This document shows positions 24,221-32,799 of a stretch of DNA of 64,000 nucleotides, one piece after another; positions within the stretch are counted from its first letter, which is position 1, and every line of letters begins with the position of its first letter. Under the pieces are notes generated by a model. The model was not told where the DNA came from, made no database searches, and saw only the letters and a list, made by a program, of their open reading frames with translations. The stretch spans positions 62,001-126,000 of the forward strand of contig JADJXI010000017.1 of the NCBI GenBank assembly GCA_016715905.1, read 5' to 3'. The DNA comes from Sphingobacteriaceae bacterium (GTDB lineage Bacteria; Bacteroidota; Bacteroidia; B-17B0; Aurantibacillaceae). Position numbers and translations under genes: made by a program.

Positions 24221-25762
24221 TTATTTTTCTTTTGAATTTTCTTTTTCTATTTTATCGAATATCTCTAATAGTTCAACAACTTGCGGCACACCAATCTTTT
24301 TTGCTTTGATGCGTTTATCTTTATCCAATAAAAATATTACCGGTGTGGCCTCTACATCATATTTAGTGCGATAACTGTTAATATGTACCGGATCAAATAC
24401 GTTTATAAAATCAAGCTTATTATCTATAATAAATTTACGCCATGGCTCAAAATCATCTTTGGTTTGAACCGCAAAAACTTTAAAATCAATTTTCCCTTTG
24501 ATCGTTTTAAGCGTATCGTTCAGGCGTGGCATTTCTGTTTTACAATGTCCGCAATCAGAAGCCCAAAAAACCAATACGGTATATTTAGCATTTACCTGAT
24601 GCAATGTTTTCCACATGGTAGATAATCGCGCAGCGTGTTGCTCATAGTAGCGGGTAAGAATTGAACTATTGCTGCAGGTATCAAAACGCAATTTTATAAT
24701 TTCCCTTCCATCCGTGGTATCGAGCACAAAAATATCAGGGGCAACTGCGCCTGGTAATATATTCCGGTTGTTGTTTGCCTTCTCTTTTATTTTCTCAACG
24801 GTTTCATCTGTATATACACCCTTCGCTTTACCGTTGGCTATAAATGAATCAACCAGATAAATAAACACTTTTTCATACGTTATAGAATTCCCTTTGCGGT
24901 CAAAGGTCATCGTTTTATTGGTTTCGTATTTGTATGTGAAATGCCCCAATAACATTTGAAAAGTCAAAGTTCCGGGTTTACATTTTCGCATTACATAACC
25001 AATTTCCTTGATTGCGGTGTCGGGATGCTGAACGGTTACTTGCTCAAAATATCTTTTTACCTTATCATCCAAATGAGGGGTGTGAATGGCAAAATCTGAA
25101 GCTAAATTTACTCCATCCCAGAAATGATTTTTATACCAAAAGTATTGATATAAACTATCCGGTCTACCGTTAGATGCTTTTGGTATATCCGTTGCTTGTT
25201 GCTCGGTTTTAATAGCGAAAAATTCTTCTACTAAAGTTCCTTTAATTTTTTCTTTAAAAACCGGATCAAACTTTTTTAATTCTTCCTGTAATTTTTTAAT
25301 TTTTTCAGCGATAAAAGCGGCGCTATCGGTTTTACTTTTCCCTTTGGATTCATTGATATATCCTAAAAATTCAGCGTCTTTGTCAGCAAAAAAACGCTCG
25401 TATTCAAAATACAACTCATTTTCTTTACTACCGGTACACTTCAAAGACCTCTTTACATTTTCAAATTCTGAGTTAATAGAAAACTTTTGTTGTTCCCCAA
25501 CAAAAAATTCAAAAAAAGTAGTGTTCTTCTCCTGATTCACTAAAATATAAAATCCTTTTTCCAAAGGTTTTTTTCCCTGAAAACGAATTACACCGTTTTT
25601 TACTTTTTTACAGGAATCCACAATGCTGTTCGATTGCCATAAATGCGTAACCAAATAAACTGTTGTGTCTTTACAGCCTTTAAAATTTATTTTAATGTCG
25701 TATTGCGCCTTACTAAACAGCACAAAAAAGGAAAGGATAAAAGTGGTAAATAAAGTTCTCAT
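24221..25762 (-). CDS. TlpA-like periplasmic thiol-disulfide oxidoreductase with N-terminal DUF4369-like domain (copy A)
   Basis: A 513-residue paralogue and the first gene of the pair. It has a signal peptide (MRTLFTTFILSFFVLFSKAQ), a DUF4369-like beta domain (DIKINFKGCKDTTVYLV), a helical middle part, and a C-terminal thioredoxin domain with ASDCGHCKTEMPRL. Compared with copy B it has a short insertion near residue 285 (FDRKGNSITYEKV) and a longer Lys/Glu-rich C-terminus. Both keep the CGHC pair, so both should be active. A consensus promoter sits in front of it, inside the 3' end of the neighbouring aminopeptidase gene. Confidence 0.88.
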   Translation of the reverse strand: MRTLFTTFILSFFVLFSKAQYDIKINFKGCKDTTVYLVTHLWQSNSIVDSCKKVKNGVIRFQGKKPLEKGFYILVNQEKNTTFFEFFVGEQQKFSINSEFENVKRSLKCTGSKENELYFEYERFFADKDAEFLGYINESKGKSKTDSAAFIAEKIKKLQEELKKFDPVFKEKIKGTLVEEFFAIKTEQQATDIPKASNGRPDSLYQYFWYKNHFWDGVNLASDFAIHTPHLDDKVKRYFEQVTVQHPDTAIKEIGYVMRKCKPGTLTFQMLLGHFTYKYETNKTMTFDRKGNSITYEKVFIYLVDSFIANGKAKGVYTDETVEKIKEKANNNRNILPGAVAPDIFVLDTTDGREIIKLRFDTCSNSSILTRYYEQHAARLSTMWKTLHQVNAKYTVLVFWASDCGHCKTEMPRLNDTLKTIKGKIDFKVFAVQTKDDFEPWRKFIIDNKLDFINVFDPVHINSYRTKYDVEATPVIFLLDKDKRIKAKKIGVPQVVELLEIFDKIEKENSKEK

Positions 25763-25776
25763 AAACGATTAATTAT

Positions 25777-25808
25777 CAAATGTAACGATTGTTTAATTTT
25801 GCTTCAAA
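25777..25808 (-). promoter_or_regulatory. Promoter of the TlpA-like pair: TTTG-N20-TACATTTG
   Basis: On the minus strand TTTG (25805-25808), a 20-nt spacer and TACATTTG (25777-25784) form a full consensus match. The ATG at 25762 follows 14 nt after the -7 box. The -33 box lies inside the last codons of the upstream aminopeptidase gene. Confidence 0.6.
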
Positions 25809-26809
25809 TCTTGTACCAGTTTTTTAAGATTGCCCTTATAAAATTTGTTAAAAACCTGCTCCAAACTATCCTGCAAACTGTTGTATTGTTCAAAATCTAT
25901 GAAATAGGCATTTTTTTGTTCCATCATACTTTTTACGTGATATTGAATGAGTTGTTGGTTGCCCAACTGAATATTTTTAAGTCGCTCCGCGATTTGATAT
26001 ATTCGCTTTAATTTTAATATATTTCTGTCCGTTTTTTCGGAAATAGTATCATAATATTTACGAAGTTCATTTGCCTCATTCAGAATAAACGCATTAATTA
26101 TTTCTCTTTCTTTTTTATCATTTAAATATTTACGGATAGCAAATGTATCTTTTTGCAAATACTTTATGGTTGCTTTTTCAGCAATAAACGAAGCCAGGTT
26201 TTCATTTAAATTTACCGCGTTAGCTTTATAATAGGTGGCGTGAAACAATTCGTGGAAAAGCAGATCACACATTTCGGCTTTACTTCGGTTTAAAGAATTA
26301 CTCATTATGGGATCGCTAAACCAACCCAAGGTACTCCAAGCACTTACTTCTCGTAAGTCTACATCATAACCCAAGCAACGCAGGTGATTAAACGCAGCTT
26401 TTGCTTTTTTTTCATCAAAAAAACCTTTATAACTTACTTTTCCTACTATAGGAAAATTCCAATAATAGGCATTTAAGCGATAAGGTTCACTAGCCGTAAT
26501 TACCCAAAGACTTGGTGCGTTTTGTTGGTTGTAAATAAAATTATAATTTGAGGTGGCTTTATACGCCAAACTATCTATAGCGTATTTTTTTATCTTTTCA
26601 ATTTGTTCAAGATTTTCCACTTGCCTCTCAGTAAGCTCATTCTTTTCGGCAAATTCTGCAAACGTAATGGTATGAGTTAATATATATAATTGTCCTCTCG
26701 CCTGACCCATTAAATACATGCTGGTATCGTAATATAGACCTGCAATCACAAAAAAGACAAATAAACAATAGCTTATGCATAATCTGATATATCGAATGAG
26801 TAAAAGCAT
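25793..26809 (-). CDS. Predicted membrane-anchored zinc aminopeptidase (COG4324-type)
   Basis: The ATG at 26807-26809 (MLLLIRYIRLCISYCLFVFF) gives 338 residues. An earlier GTG/ATG-type extension would add nine unconvincing residues and run into the divergent promoter. After one N-terminal membrane helix, the protein has EMCDLLFHELFHATYY, an HExxH zinc motif, followed by NLNENLASFIAEKA, whose glutamate can be the third ligand. Upstream it has VSAWSTLGWFSDPI. These are the marks of the predicted aminopeptidase family known from proteobacterial homologues. The physiological substrate is unknown. It is transcribed away from the gene at 26853. Confidence 0.82.
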   Translation of the reverse strand: MLLLIRYIRLCISYCLFVFFVIAGLYYDTSMYLMGQARGQLYILTHTITFAEFAEKNELTERQVENLEQIEKIKKYAIDSLAYKATSNYNFIYNQQNAPSLWVITASEPYRLNAYYWNFPIVGKVSYKGFFDEKKAKAAFNHLRCLGYDVDLREVSAWSTLGWFSDPIMSNSLNRSKAEMCDLLFHELFHATYYKANAVNLNENLASFIAEKATIKYLQKDTFAIRKYLNDKKEREIINAFILNEANELRKYYDTISEKTDRNILKLKRIYQIAERLKNIQLGNQQLIQYHVKSMMEQKNAYFIDFEQYNSLQDSLEQVFNKFYKGNLKKLVQDLKQN

Positions 26810-26820
26810 GAGGTTATTTG

Positions 26821-26828
26821 TAACTTTG
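26821..26828 (+). promoter_or_regulatory. -7 box (TAACTTTG) for the gene at 26853
   Basis: TAACTTTG matches TAnnTTTG exactly and lies 24 nt before the ATG. It sits between two divergent genes. No good TTTG box is seen at the -33 distance. Confidence 0.45.
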
Positions 26829-26852
26829 TAACACAATATCGTTATAAAAGTA

Positions 26853-27773
26853 ATGTTTAATCGGCTTCTGTTTCTTTTTTTTATCCCCTTATCTTTAATT
26901 GGGACTAACGATTCATTGCTTCAGGTTTTCAAAAAAACTGAATTAAAATTGCAAGCTATTGAAAAAGGGTTTTTAAGTAAAATTGAAAAAGAAAGAATTG
27001 AAACCAACAAAAAATACCTAAGCGCTTGGAACGAAATTATAAGTAATCCACAAATAATTAATTATTCGTTTGATAGTTTAAAAGAAGTTTCAATTCTGGT
27101 GCCAAAGGATAAAAAATTTATGCTCATCACTTGGAATTTATTTAAAGACGATGGAACGCATGCTTTTTTTGGTTATTTATTAGTGAATAACAGTAAACGC
27201 ATTAAAAAAGGTTTTTTGAAACACGAAACGATAGAAGCCTATGAACATTTTACGTTAATCGATCAGTCTCCATTGGTAAAAAGCCCTGAAACCTATATTG
27301 GGAATCCGGGAAAATGGTTTGGAATGCTTTATTATTCGGTAATTCCATGCGATGGGTATTATACCTTAATTGGGTTTGACCCGAATGATAAGTTGGTGAG
27401 CCGGAAATTTATTGATGTGCTTTATTTTAGAAGTAACGGCGTTCCTGTATTCGGGAAAGATGTGTTTAAGTTTGCTAAAAAAAATCCAAGAAGATTAATG
27501 TTTGAGTACAGTGCTGATATTAGCATGAGCGTAAAATACAATGAGAAACGAGGACAAATAATTTATAGCCATTTAGCACCCCGCAAAGAAGGAGATATTT
27601 TAGAAGGGATACCACAATACTATGGACCTGACGGAAGTTTTGATGCGTTGGAATTGAAGAAAGGAAAATGGGTAACTGTAGAAGATGTGGATATAAGAAA
27701 AGAAAAAACCAAAAACGATAAAGCAAAAAAACCGGATCCTAAAGAACAGAAACCGGTTTATTCGCCAAAATAA
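26853..27773 (+). CDS. Exported protein of unknown function
   Basis: A 306-residue protein with a signal peptide (MFNRLLFLFFIPLSLIG), a helical N-terminal segment rich in Lys/Glu (about 25-75), a beta-rich core, and a Lys/Pro-rich C-terminal tail (about 270-306, e.g. KAKKPDPKEQKPVY). The core has 'MLITWNLFKDDGTHAFFGYL', 'YYSVIPCDGYYTLIGFDPND' and 'RLMFEYSADISMSVKY'. I recognise this only as a family seen as a conserved hypothetical in Bacteroidota. No catalytic motif is evident. It converges on the Bax-inhibitor-1 gene with 9 bp between the stops. Confidence 0.7.
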   Translation: MFNRLLFLFFIPLSLIGTNDSLLQVFKKTELKLQAIEKGFLSKIEKERIETNKKYLSAWNEIISNPQIINYSFDSLKEVSILVPKDKKFMLITWNLFKDDGTHAFFGYLLVNNSKRIKKGFLKHETIEAYEHFTLIDQSPLVKSPETYIGNPGKWFGMLYYSVIPCDGYYTLIGFDPNDKLVSRKFIDVLYFRSNGVPVFGKDVFKFAKKNPRRLMFEYSADISMSVKYNEKRGQIIYSHLAPRKEGDILEGIPQYYGPDGSFDALELKKGKWVTVEDVDIRKEKTKNDKAKKPDPKEQKPVYSPK

Positions 27774-27782
27774 ATAAGATTT

Positions 27783-28526
27783 TTAATCCTTTCTGCCGCC
27801 GAATAATCTCAGTAAGAATAAAAACAGATTGATAAAATCGATGTAAAGGGTTAGGGCGCCCATAATACCCAATTTTCCGGTTGCAGTTGAATCTCCCTGT
27901 ACTGTATCTCCCAAATTTTTAATTTTCTGAACATCGTATGCTGTTAATCCGGTAAATATAATAACGCCTAAAATGGAAATAATATAATCCATTTGAGCGC
28001 TATGCATAAACATATTTATTAATGAAGCAACTACTATACCTATTACCCCTATCATTAATATACTTCCCATTTTAGTAAGATCGGTTTTGGTGGTATAACC
28101 TGCAATGGCCATAATAGCGAATAAAGCAGATGTACTTAAAAATACTTTAAAAATAGACCCGATATTATAAACAAAGAAAATGAAGCTAAAACTAATTCCA
28201 TTAATGATAGCATAGGTAACAAAAGTTCCTATTAAAACCGGTAAAGACATTTTATTTACGCCAAAACCCATAGCAAAAACAAATATTAATGGCGCAAACA
28301 TCACCACATAAGCTAACGTGGTTGGCTTTACACCCATTTCCGTTTCTACCAATAATAAGGAAGTTAATTCCGGAACAAAGGCAAATAATAAAGACGATAA
28401 TGTAGTTAGTACCATGGCTAGGCCCATCCAGGCAAAAGCCGACCTTAACAAGGTGTTTTGTTTGGTAACCGTTTCAGCACTTAACTGTTCAATATTGGTG
28501 TTTCTGAAATTAAAATTATTTTCCAT
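27783..28526 (-). CDS. Bax inhibitor-1/YccA family membrane protein
   Basis: A 247-residue protein with seven predicted membrane helices. The family signature near the C-terminus is visible (IIFTGLTAYDVQKIKNLGD), with the aspartate that in BsYetJ acts in pH-dependent calcium leak. The sequence also has FVYNIGSIFKVFLSTSALF and the C-terminal LYIDFINLFLFLLRLFGG. Bacterial members are linked to membrane-protein quality control (FtsH modulation by YccA) or ion leak; which of these applies here is unknown. A near-consensus -7 box TATCTTTA (28548-28555, minus strand) precedes it. Confidence 0.93.
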   Translation of the reverse strand: MENNFNFRNTNIEQLSAETVTKQNTLLRSAFAWMGLAMVLTTLSSLLFAFVPELTSLLLVETEMGVKPTTLAYVVMFAPLIFVFAMGFGVNKMSLPVLIGTFVTYAIINGISFSFIFFVYNIGSIFKVFLSTSALFAIMAIAGYTTKTDLTKMGSILMIGVIGIVVASLINMFMHSAQMDYIISILGVIIFTGLTAYDVQKIKNLGDTVQGDSTATGKLGIMGALTLYIDFINLFLFLLRLFGGRKD

Positions 28527-28587
28527 TTTATAAAAAATTTACGAAAGTAAAGATACAAAAAATGGAAAAGGAAAGAGGTTAAATAAC

Positions 28588-29457
28588 TTAAAAATACAAA
28601 TCGCTGCTTTTTAAGCGCAGATACCTGAGTACAGCCAACATAGCACTGAAAGCCGAAATAAACACCCCAAGAACTAGTAATCCGCCGAATAAAATAAGCA
28701 AAATATTTTCATCCTGAATTTGTAATAAGTCTGGTATAAAGCGCGTGCTCAATACTAAAAAACCGGCCAATAAAACTCCCGCAATAATGCCTGCAATAAT
28801 ACCTTGCCGTATTCCGGTAAAGATAAATGGCCTGCTTATAAAAGCTCGTGTTGCGCCAACCAAATACATCGTTCGAATAATAAATCGTTTTGAGTAAATG
28901 GAAAGGCGAATGGTGTTATTAATGAGTGCAATGGCAACCACCAATAAGGCTCCGCTAAAAATGAGTATAAAAAATGCTATGGCCTTTGTGTTTTTGTTCA
29001 AATTATTAATCATGTCTTTTTGATAAACCACTTCTTTTACAAAAGGTTTTTGCAAAAGATATTTTTCAACATGCAACAAAGTGTCTGTATTCGCCTGGTC
29101 GGCATTTAATTTAATATCGATGCTATTCAAAAGCGGATTCACACCTAAAAAAGACACAAAATCTTCGCCCAAATCCACTTTTAATTTTTCGGCAGCCTGT
29201 TCCTTATTAATAAATGCAACGCTTTTGCAATATCTTGAATTAGAAATTTCCTGTATCAAACCATCCGTTTGGGCGCTACTGGCGGTATCTTTTAAATACA
29301 CCTGAAATCCTATATTTTCCTTAAAATGCGTACTTAGTTTATTGGCATTAATTACCAATAAACCTAAAGATCCCAGCATAAATAACACCAGTGCAAGACT
29401 TATTACCACAGTAATGCCTGATGTCCTAACCCGCTTTCTTGTTAATTGATCGCTCAT
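28588..29457 (-). CDS. ftsX: Cell-division ABC-transporter permease-like protein FtsX
   Basis: A 289-residue protein with the FtsX layout: a cytoplasmic N-terminus and a first helix (about 17-35), a periplasmic domain of about 130 residues ('GFQVYLKDTASSAQTD', 'AEKLKVDLGEDFVSFLG', 'NPLLNSIDIKLNADQ'), and three C-terminal helices. IYSKRFIIRTMYLVGATRAFI lies between helices 2 and 3 and is a strong family signature. FtsX pairs with the ATPase FtsE at the division septum and controls cell-wall hydrolases. FtsE is not next to it, which is common in Bacteroidota. Confidence 0.92.
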   Translation of the reverse strand: MSDQLTRKRVRTSGITVVISLALVLFMLGSLGLLVINANKLSTHFKENIGFQVYLKDTASSAQTDGLIQEISNSRYCKSVAFINKEQAAEKLKVDLGEDFVSFLGVNPLLNSIDIKLNADQANTDTLLHVEKYLLQKPFVKEVVYQKDMINNLNKNTKAIAFFILIFSGALLVVAIALINNTIRLSIYSKRFIIRTMYLVGATRAFISRPFIFTGIRQGIIAGIIAGVLLAGFLVLSTRFIPDLLQIQDENILLILFGGLLVLGVFISAFSAMLAVLRYLRLKSSDLYF

Positions 29458-29716
29458 GAGCTACTAAATTAGACAAATGCAATCAGGCAATTTTGTACCT
29501 GTGAAGAATTAATTAACATTGTGGTGTTATCTTTATAAAGCTGATTGTATTCTATTAAATAATGAAAGATTTTACTATAAGAATTGACATATGCCATCCC
29601 TCCTATAGATTCAAAATAAAGCGACGTGGCATTATTATAATTACCTGAATAATTTAGTATTAATGTGTAATATTTTGAGGAAAATATCAGAATAGTAATT
29701 ATTACTTTTATTCCTA

Positions 29717-31339
29717 ATGCGCATGGCCTCTAAGTACATAGTATTAGTGTTAGTATTAGTTTTTTGTAAACTCCATTCATTTGGGCAGAACCCGCCTGCC
29801 GGCGAGGCTGGTAAAACTATTGATTCTTTAAAGTTGGCTCTTAAAAATGCCAAGCAAGATAGTACAAGGTGTTTAACACTTAAGTTATTGTTCAATGCTG
29901 AGTCAGACAAAAAATTAAAACTAGAAATTGTAACAAAGAGATTGCAAATTGCCGAGCTAAATCTAGCCAATAAAAATAAAACGGATGAGCTCTTTTTTTT
30001 AAAACAAAAAGCCGGAGCCTTAAATCAATTTGGAATAATTTACAATAGTCAATCTGATATCCCAAAAGCCCTAGAATTTTACCTTAAAAGCCTAAAAATT
30101 TACGACAAGGCCAGTGATAAAAATGGGATGGCAATGACTCTAAGTAATATTGGTACAATTTATAAAGGTCAAGGAGATATTAATAAAGCTTTCCAATATC
30201 TAGAAAAAAGTCTTAAGATTAAAGAAGAAATAGGTGATAAAAAAGGAATGGCGCTTTCGATAATGATTATTGGGAATATTTATAAAAACCAAGGCAATAT
30301 ATCAAAGGCTTTAGAATATCAACATAAGAGCCTTAAACTTTCTGAAGAAATTGGCGACAAAGTAGGTGTAGCTGGAACTTTAATTAATATTGGAAATATT
30401 TACAGTCAATTAGATGACATTACCTCGGCCCTAAATTATTTAAACAAAAGTTTAAACTTGATGGAAAGTATTGGCTCAATAAAAGGCACTGCCTCTGCTT
30501 TAAATTGCTTAGGAAATCTCTACGATAAAATTGAGGATAAACCTAAAGCTTTGGAATATTTCCTTAAATGTTTGAGTATTTACGAAAGTATTAGTGATGA
30601 AAATGGAAAGGCAATTTCATATAATAATATTGGGACAATATATTCTGATCAAGGTGACTTAAATAAATCCATAGAGTATTTCCAAAAAAGTTTAGCAAGT
30701 AGTCAAAAGGTTGGAGATAAGGACGGAATTGCATATGCTTTAAACAATTTGGGATATGAATATAATCAATTAGGAAAATTAAGCGATGCCGTTATTTATA
30801 CTCAAAGGGGATTGAAAATAAGTACAGAAATTGGCTTCCCTGAGACTATTAGAAACTCAGCCGCCACCCTCAAATCAATCTTCCAAAAGCAAAACAAATA
30901 CAAAGAAGCATTTGAAATGTACGAGCTTGAAATAAAAATGAGAGATAGCATTAATAATCAGGAAACTCAGAAAGCTGCCATTAAGAAACAAATGCAATAC
31001 ACTTATGAAAAACAAGAAGAGGTTGCAAAGGCAGAACATAAAAAAGAATTAGAAAAACAACAAGCACTTGCTGAAGAAAAAAACACAAGGCAAAACATTA
31101 TTATTGGTTCAGTTGCTATGGGTTTGTTATTGGTACTGATTTTTGCCGGATATGTTTTTAAAACTTTAAAAGCCACAAGAAAACAGAAAGCATTGATTGA
31201 ACACAAGAACAAGGAAATAGAAGAAAAACAAAAAGAGATTTTAGATTCCATTCAATACGCGCGAAGAATTCAGATGGCGCAGATACCGAGTGAGAAAAGG
31301 GTTTTAGTAATGATAAATAAATTGATGAAGAGGGGATGA
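29717..31339 (+). CDS. TPR-coiled coil-TM protein lacking an output domain (array copy 1)
   Basis: A 540-residue protein with a signal peptide (MRMASKYIVLVLVLVFCKLHSFGQ). About seven to eight 40-residue tetratricopeptide repeats follow (about 85-390, consensus ALEYxxKSLKIxEEIGDKxG), then a linker 'EAFEMYELEIKMRDSINNQE', a Lys/Glu/Gln-rich coiled coil, one membrane helix (IIIGSVAMGLLLVLIFAGYVF), and a cytoplasmic coiled coil ending DSIQYARRIQMAQIPSEKR. In the full-length relative at 57006-59147 this segment leads straight into a SpoIIE phosphatase. Here the gene stops 13 codons later. It is probably a periplasmic TPR sensor without an enzyme. It overlaps copy 2 by ATGA. Confidence 0.85.
   Translation: MRMASKYIVLVLVLVFCKLHSFGQNPPAGEAGKTIDSLKLALKNAKQDSTRCLTLKLLFNAESDKKLKLEIVTKRLQIAELNLANKNKTDELFFLKQKAGALNQFGIIYNSQSDIPKALEFYLKSLKIYDKASDKNGMAMTLSNIGTIYKGQGDINKAFQYLEKSLKIKEEIGDKKGMALSIMIIGNIYKNQGNISKALEYQHKSLKLSEEIGDKVGVAGTLINIGNIYSQLDDITSALNYLNKSLNLMESIGSIKGTASALNCLGNLYDKIEDKPKALEYFLKCLSIYESISDENGKAISYNNIGTIYSDQGDLNKSIEYFQKSLASSQKVGDKDGIAYALNNLGYEYNQLGKLSDAVIYTQRGLKISTEIGFPETIRNSAATLKSIFQKQNKYKEAFEMYELEIKMRDSINNQETQKAAIKKQMQYTYEKQEEVAKAEHKKELEKQQALAEEKNTRQNIIIGSVAMGLLLVLIFAGYVFKTLKATRKQKALIEHKNKEIEEKQKEILDSIQYARRIQMAQIPSEKRVLVMINKLMKRG
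29791..29811 (+). repeat. Palindrome-like 21-bp insertion inside TPR copy 1
   Basis: CCCGCCTGCCGGCGAGGCTGG pairs with itself (CC.GCCT / AGGC.GG) and adds eight to nine codons (PPAGEAGK) between SFGQN and TIDSLKLAL. In copy 2 these two segments are joined only by R. It resembles the GC-rich palindromic repeats scattered in Bacteroidota genomes. Confidence 0.5.
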
Positions 31340-32799
31340 GAAAAATTGCATTAATATTTATTCTTCTGTTTCAACTCAATTCATTTGGGCAGAACCGAAC
31401 TATTGATTCTTTAAAGTTGGCTCTTAAAAATGCTAAGCACGATACAACAAGGTGTTCTATATTGTATTCGCTGATTGACGAATATTGGAGTGACGAAAAG
31501 GTTTGGCCAAAATATAATGAGCAATTAAAATTATTGTCAGAAAAAAACATATTAAATGGCGGAAGTCTAAAAAAGGTTTATTTAAAACACCTCGCATACT
31601 CGTTAAATTATATAGGAATTACGGCGAATAATCATGGAGATGCGCCTAGGGCGCTTGAATATTATAAGAAGGCTATGAATATTATGGAGGAGGCTGGAGA
31701 CAGAGAAGGAGTAGCAATTACTCTGAGCAACATTGGTCGTGTTTATAAAAACCAGGGCAACATAACCATGGGGCTAGAATATTATTACAAAAGTTTAATG
31801 ATTTTTGAAGAAATTGGTGATAAAGATGGGATGGCAAATACTTTAAACAACATTGCAGTTGTTATTTATAGCCAAGGCGATATTCAAAAAGCATTAGTGT
31901 GCTTTCAGGAAATTTTAAAAATTAAGAGTGAAGTTGGGGATAAAGAAGGAATAGCCAAAGCATTAGGTGGCATCGGCGGCATATATGCCAACCAAGGGAA
32001 AGTCGTTATGGCATTAGAGAATTATAATAAGAGCCTAAACATTCAGCAAGACATTGGGGACAAAATGGGAATATCAAGATCCTTAAACTACATTGGAAAT
32101 ATTTATAAACGTCAAGGCGAAATTCAAAAAGCCTTGGACTATTATCACAAGAGTTTAAAGATAAATGAGGAAATTGACAATAAAGGAGGAATTGCATATA
32201 CTTTAAGCAACATTGCCAATTCAATGATGGAAAAGGGTGAGCTTAAGGGGGCACTTATTTATGCCGTTAAAGGTATGCAAACAGCAAAAGAAATTGGTTA
32301 TCCTGAAAATGTAAAAAATTCAGCAGCAATACTAAAAAGTATTTATCAAAAGCAAAACAAATACAAAGAAGCATTTGAAATGTACGAGCTTGAAATAAAA
32401 ATGAGAGATAGCATTAATAATCAGGAAACTCAGAAAGCTGCCATTAAGAAACAAATGCAATACACTTATGAAAAACAAGAAGAGGTTGCAAAGGCAGAAC
32501 ATAAAAAAGAATTAGAAAAACAACAAGCAGTTGCAGAAGAAAAAAACACAAGGCAAAACATTATTATTGGTTCAGTTGCTATGGGTTTGTTATTGGTACT
32601 GATTTTTGCCGGATATGTTTTTAAAACTTTAAAAGCCACAAGAAAACAGAAAGCATTGATTGAACACAAGAACAAGGAAATAGAAGAAAAACAAAAAGAG
32701 ATTTTAGATTCCATTCAATACGCGCGAAGAATACAAATGGCGCAGATTCCTTCGGAGAAAAGGGTTGGAAATATTTTGCAAAGACTAAAAAAGTGTTGA
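31336..32799 (+). CDS. TPR-coiled coil-TM protein lacking an output domain (array copy 2)
   Basis: A 487-residue paralogue of copy 1 that starts inside its stop (ATGA). It has a signal peptide (MRKIALIFILLFQLNSFGQ), a short unique segment with WSDEKVWPKYNEQL, and about six TPRs (about 90-325). It then has the same linker, coiled coil, membrane helix and cytoplasmic coiled coil as copy 1, nearly base for base from about 32350 to 32765. The C-terminus is DSIQYARRIQMAQIPSEKRV, then a private tail GNILQRLKKC. The TPR part differs strongly from copy 1 while the 3' half is almost identical. No phosphatase, kinase or HTH domain is present. Confidence 0.85.
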   Translation: MRKIALIFILLFQLNSFGQNRTIDSLKLALKNAKHDTTRCSILYSLIDEYWSDEKVWPKYNEQLKLLSEKNILNGGSLKKVYLKHLAYSLNYIGITANNHGDAPRALEYYKKAMNIMEEAGDREGVAITLSNIGRVYKNQGNITMGLEYYYKSLMIFEEIGDKDGMANTLNNIAVVIYSQGDIQKALVCFQEILKIKSEVGDKEGIAKALGGIGGIYANQGKVVMALENYNKSLNIQQDIGDKMGISRSLNYIGNIYKRQGEIQKALDYYHKSLKINEEIDNKGGIAYTLSNIANSMMEKGELKGALIYAVKGMQTAKEIGYPENVKNSAAILKSIYQKQNKYKEAFEMYELEIKMRDSINNQETQKAAIKKQMQYTYEKQEEVAKAEHKKELEKQQAVAEEKNTRQNIIIGSVAMGLLLVLIFAGYVFKTLKATRKQKALIEHKNKEIEEKQKEILDSIQYARRIQMAQIPSEKRVGNILQRLKKC

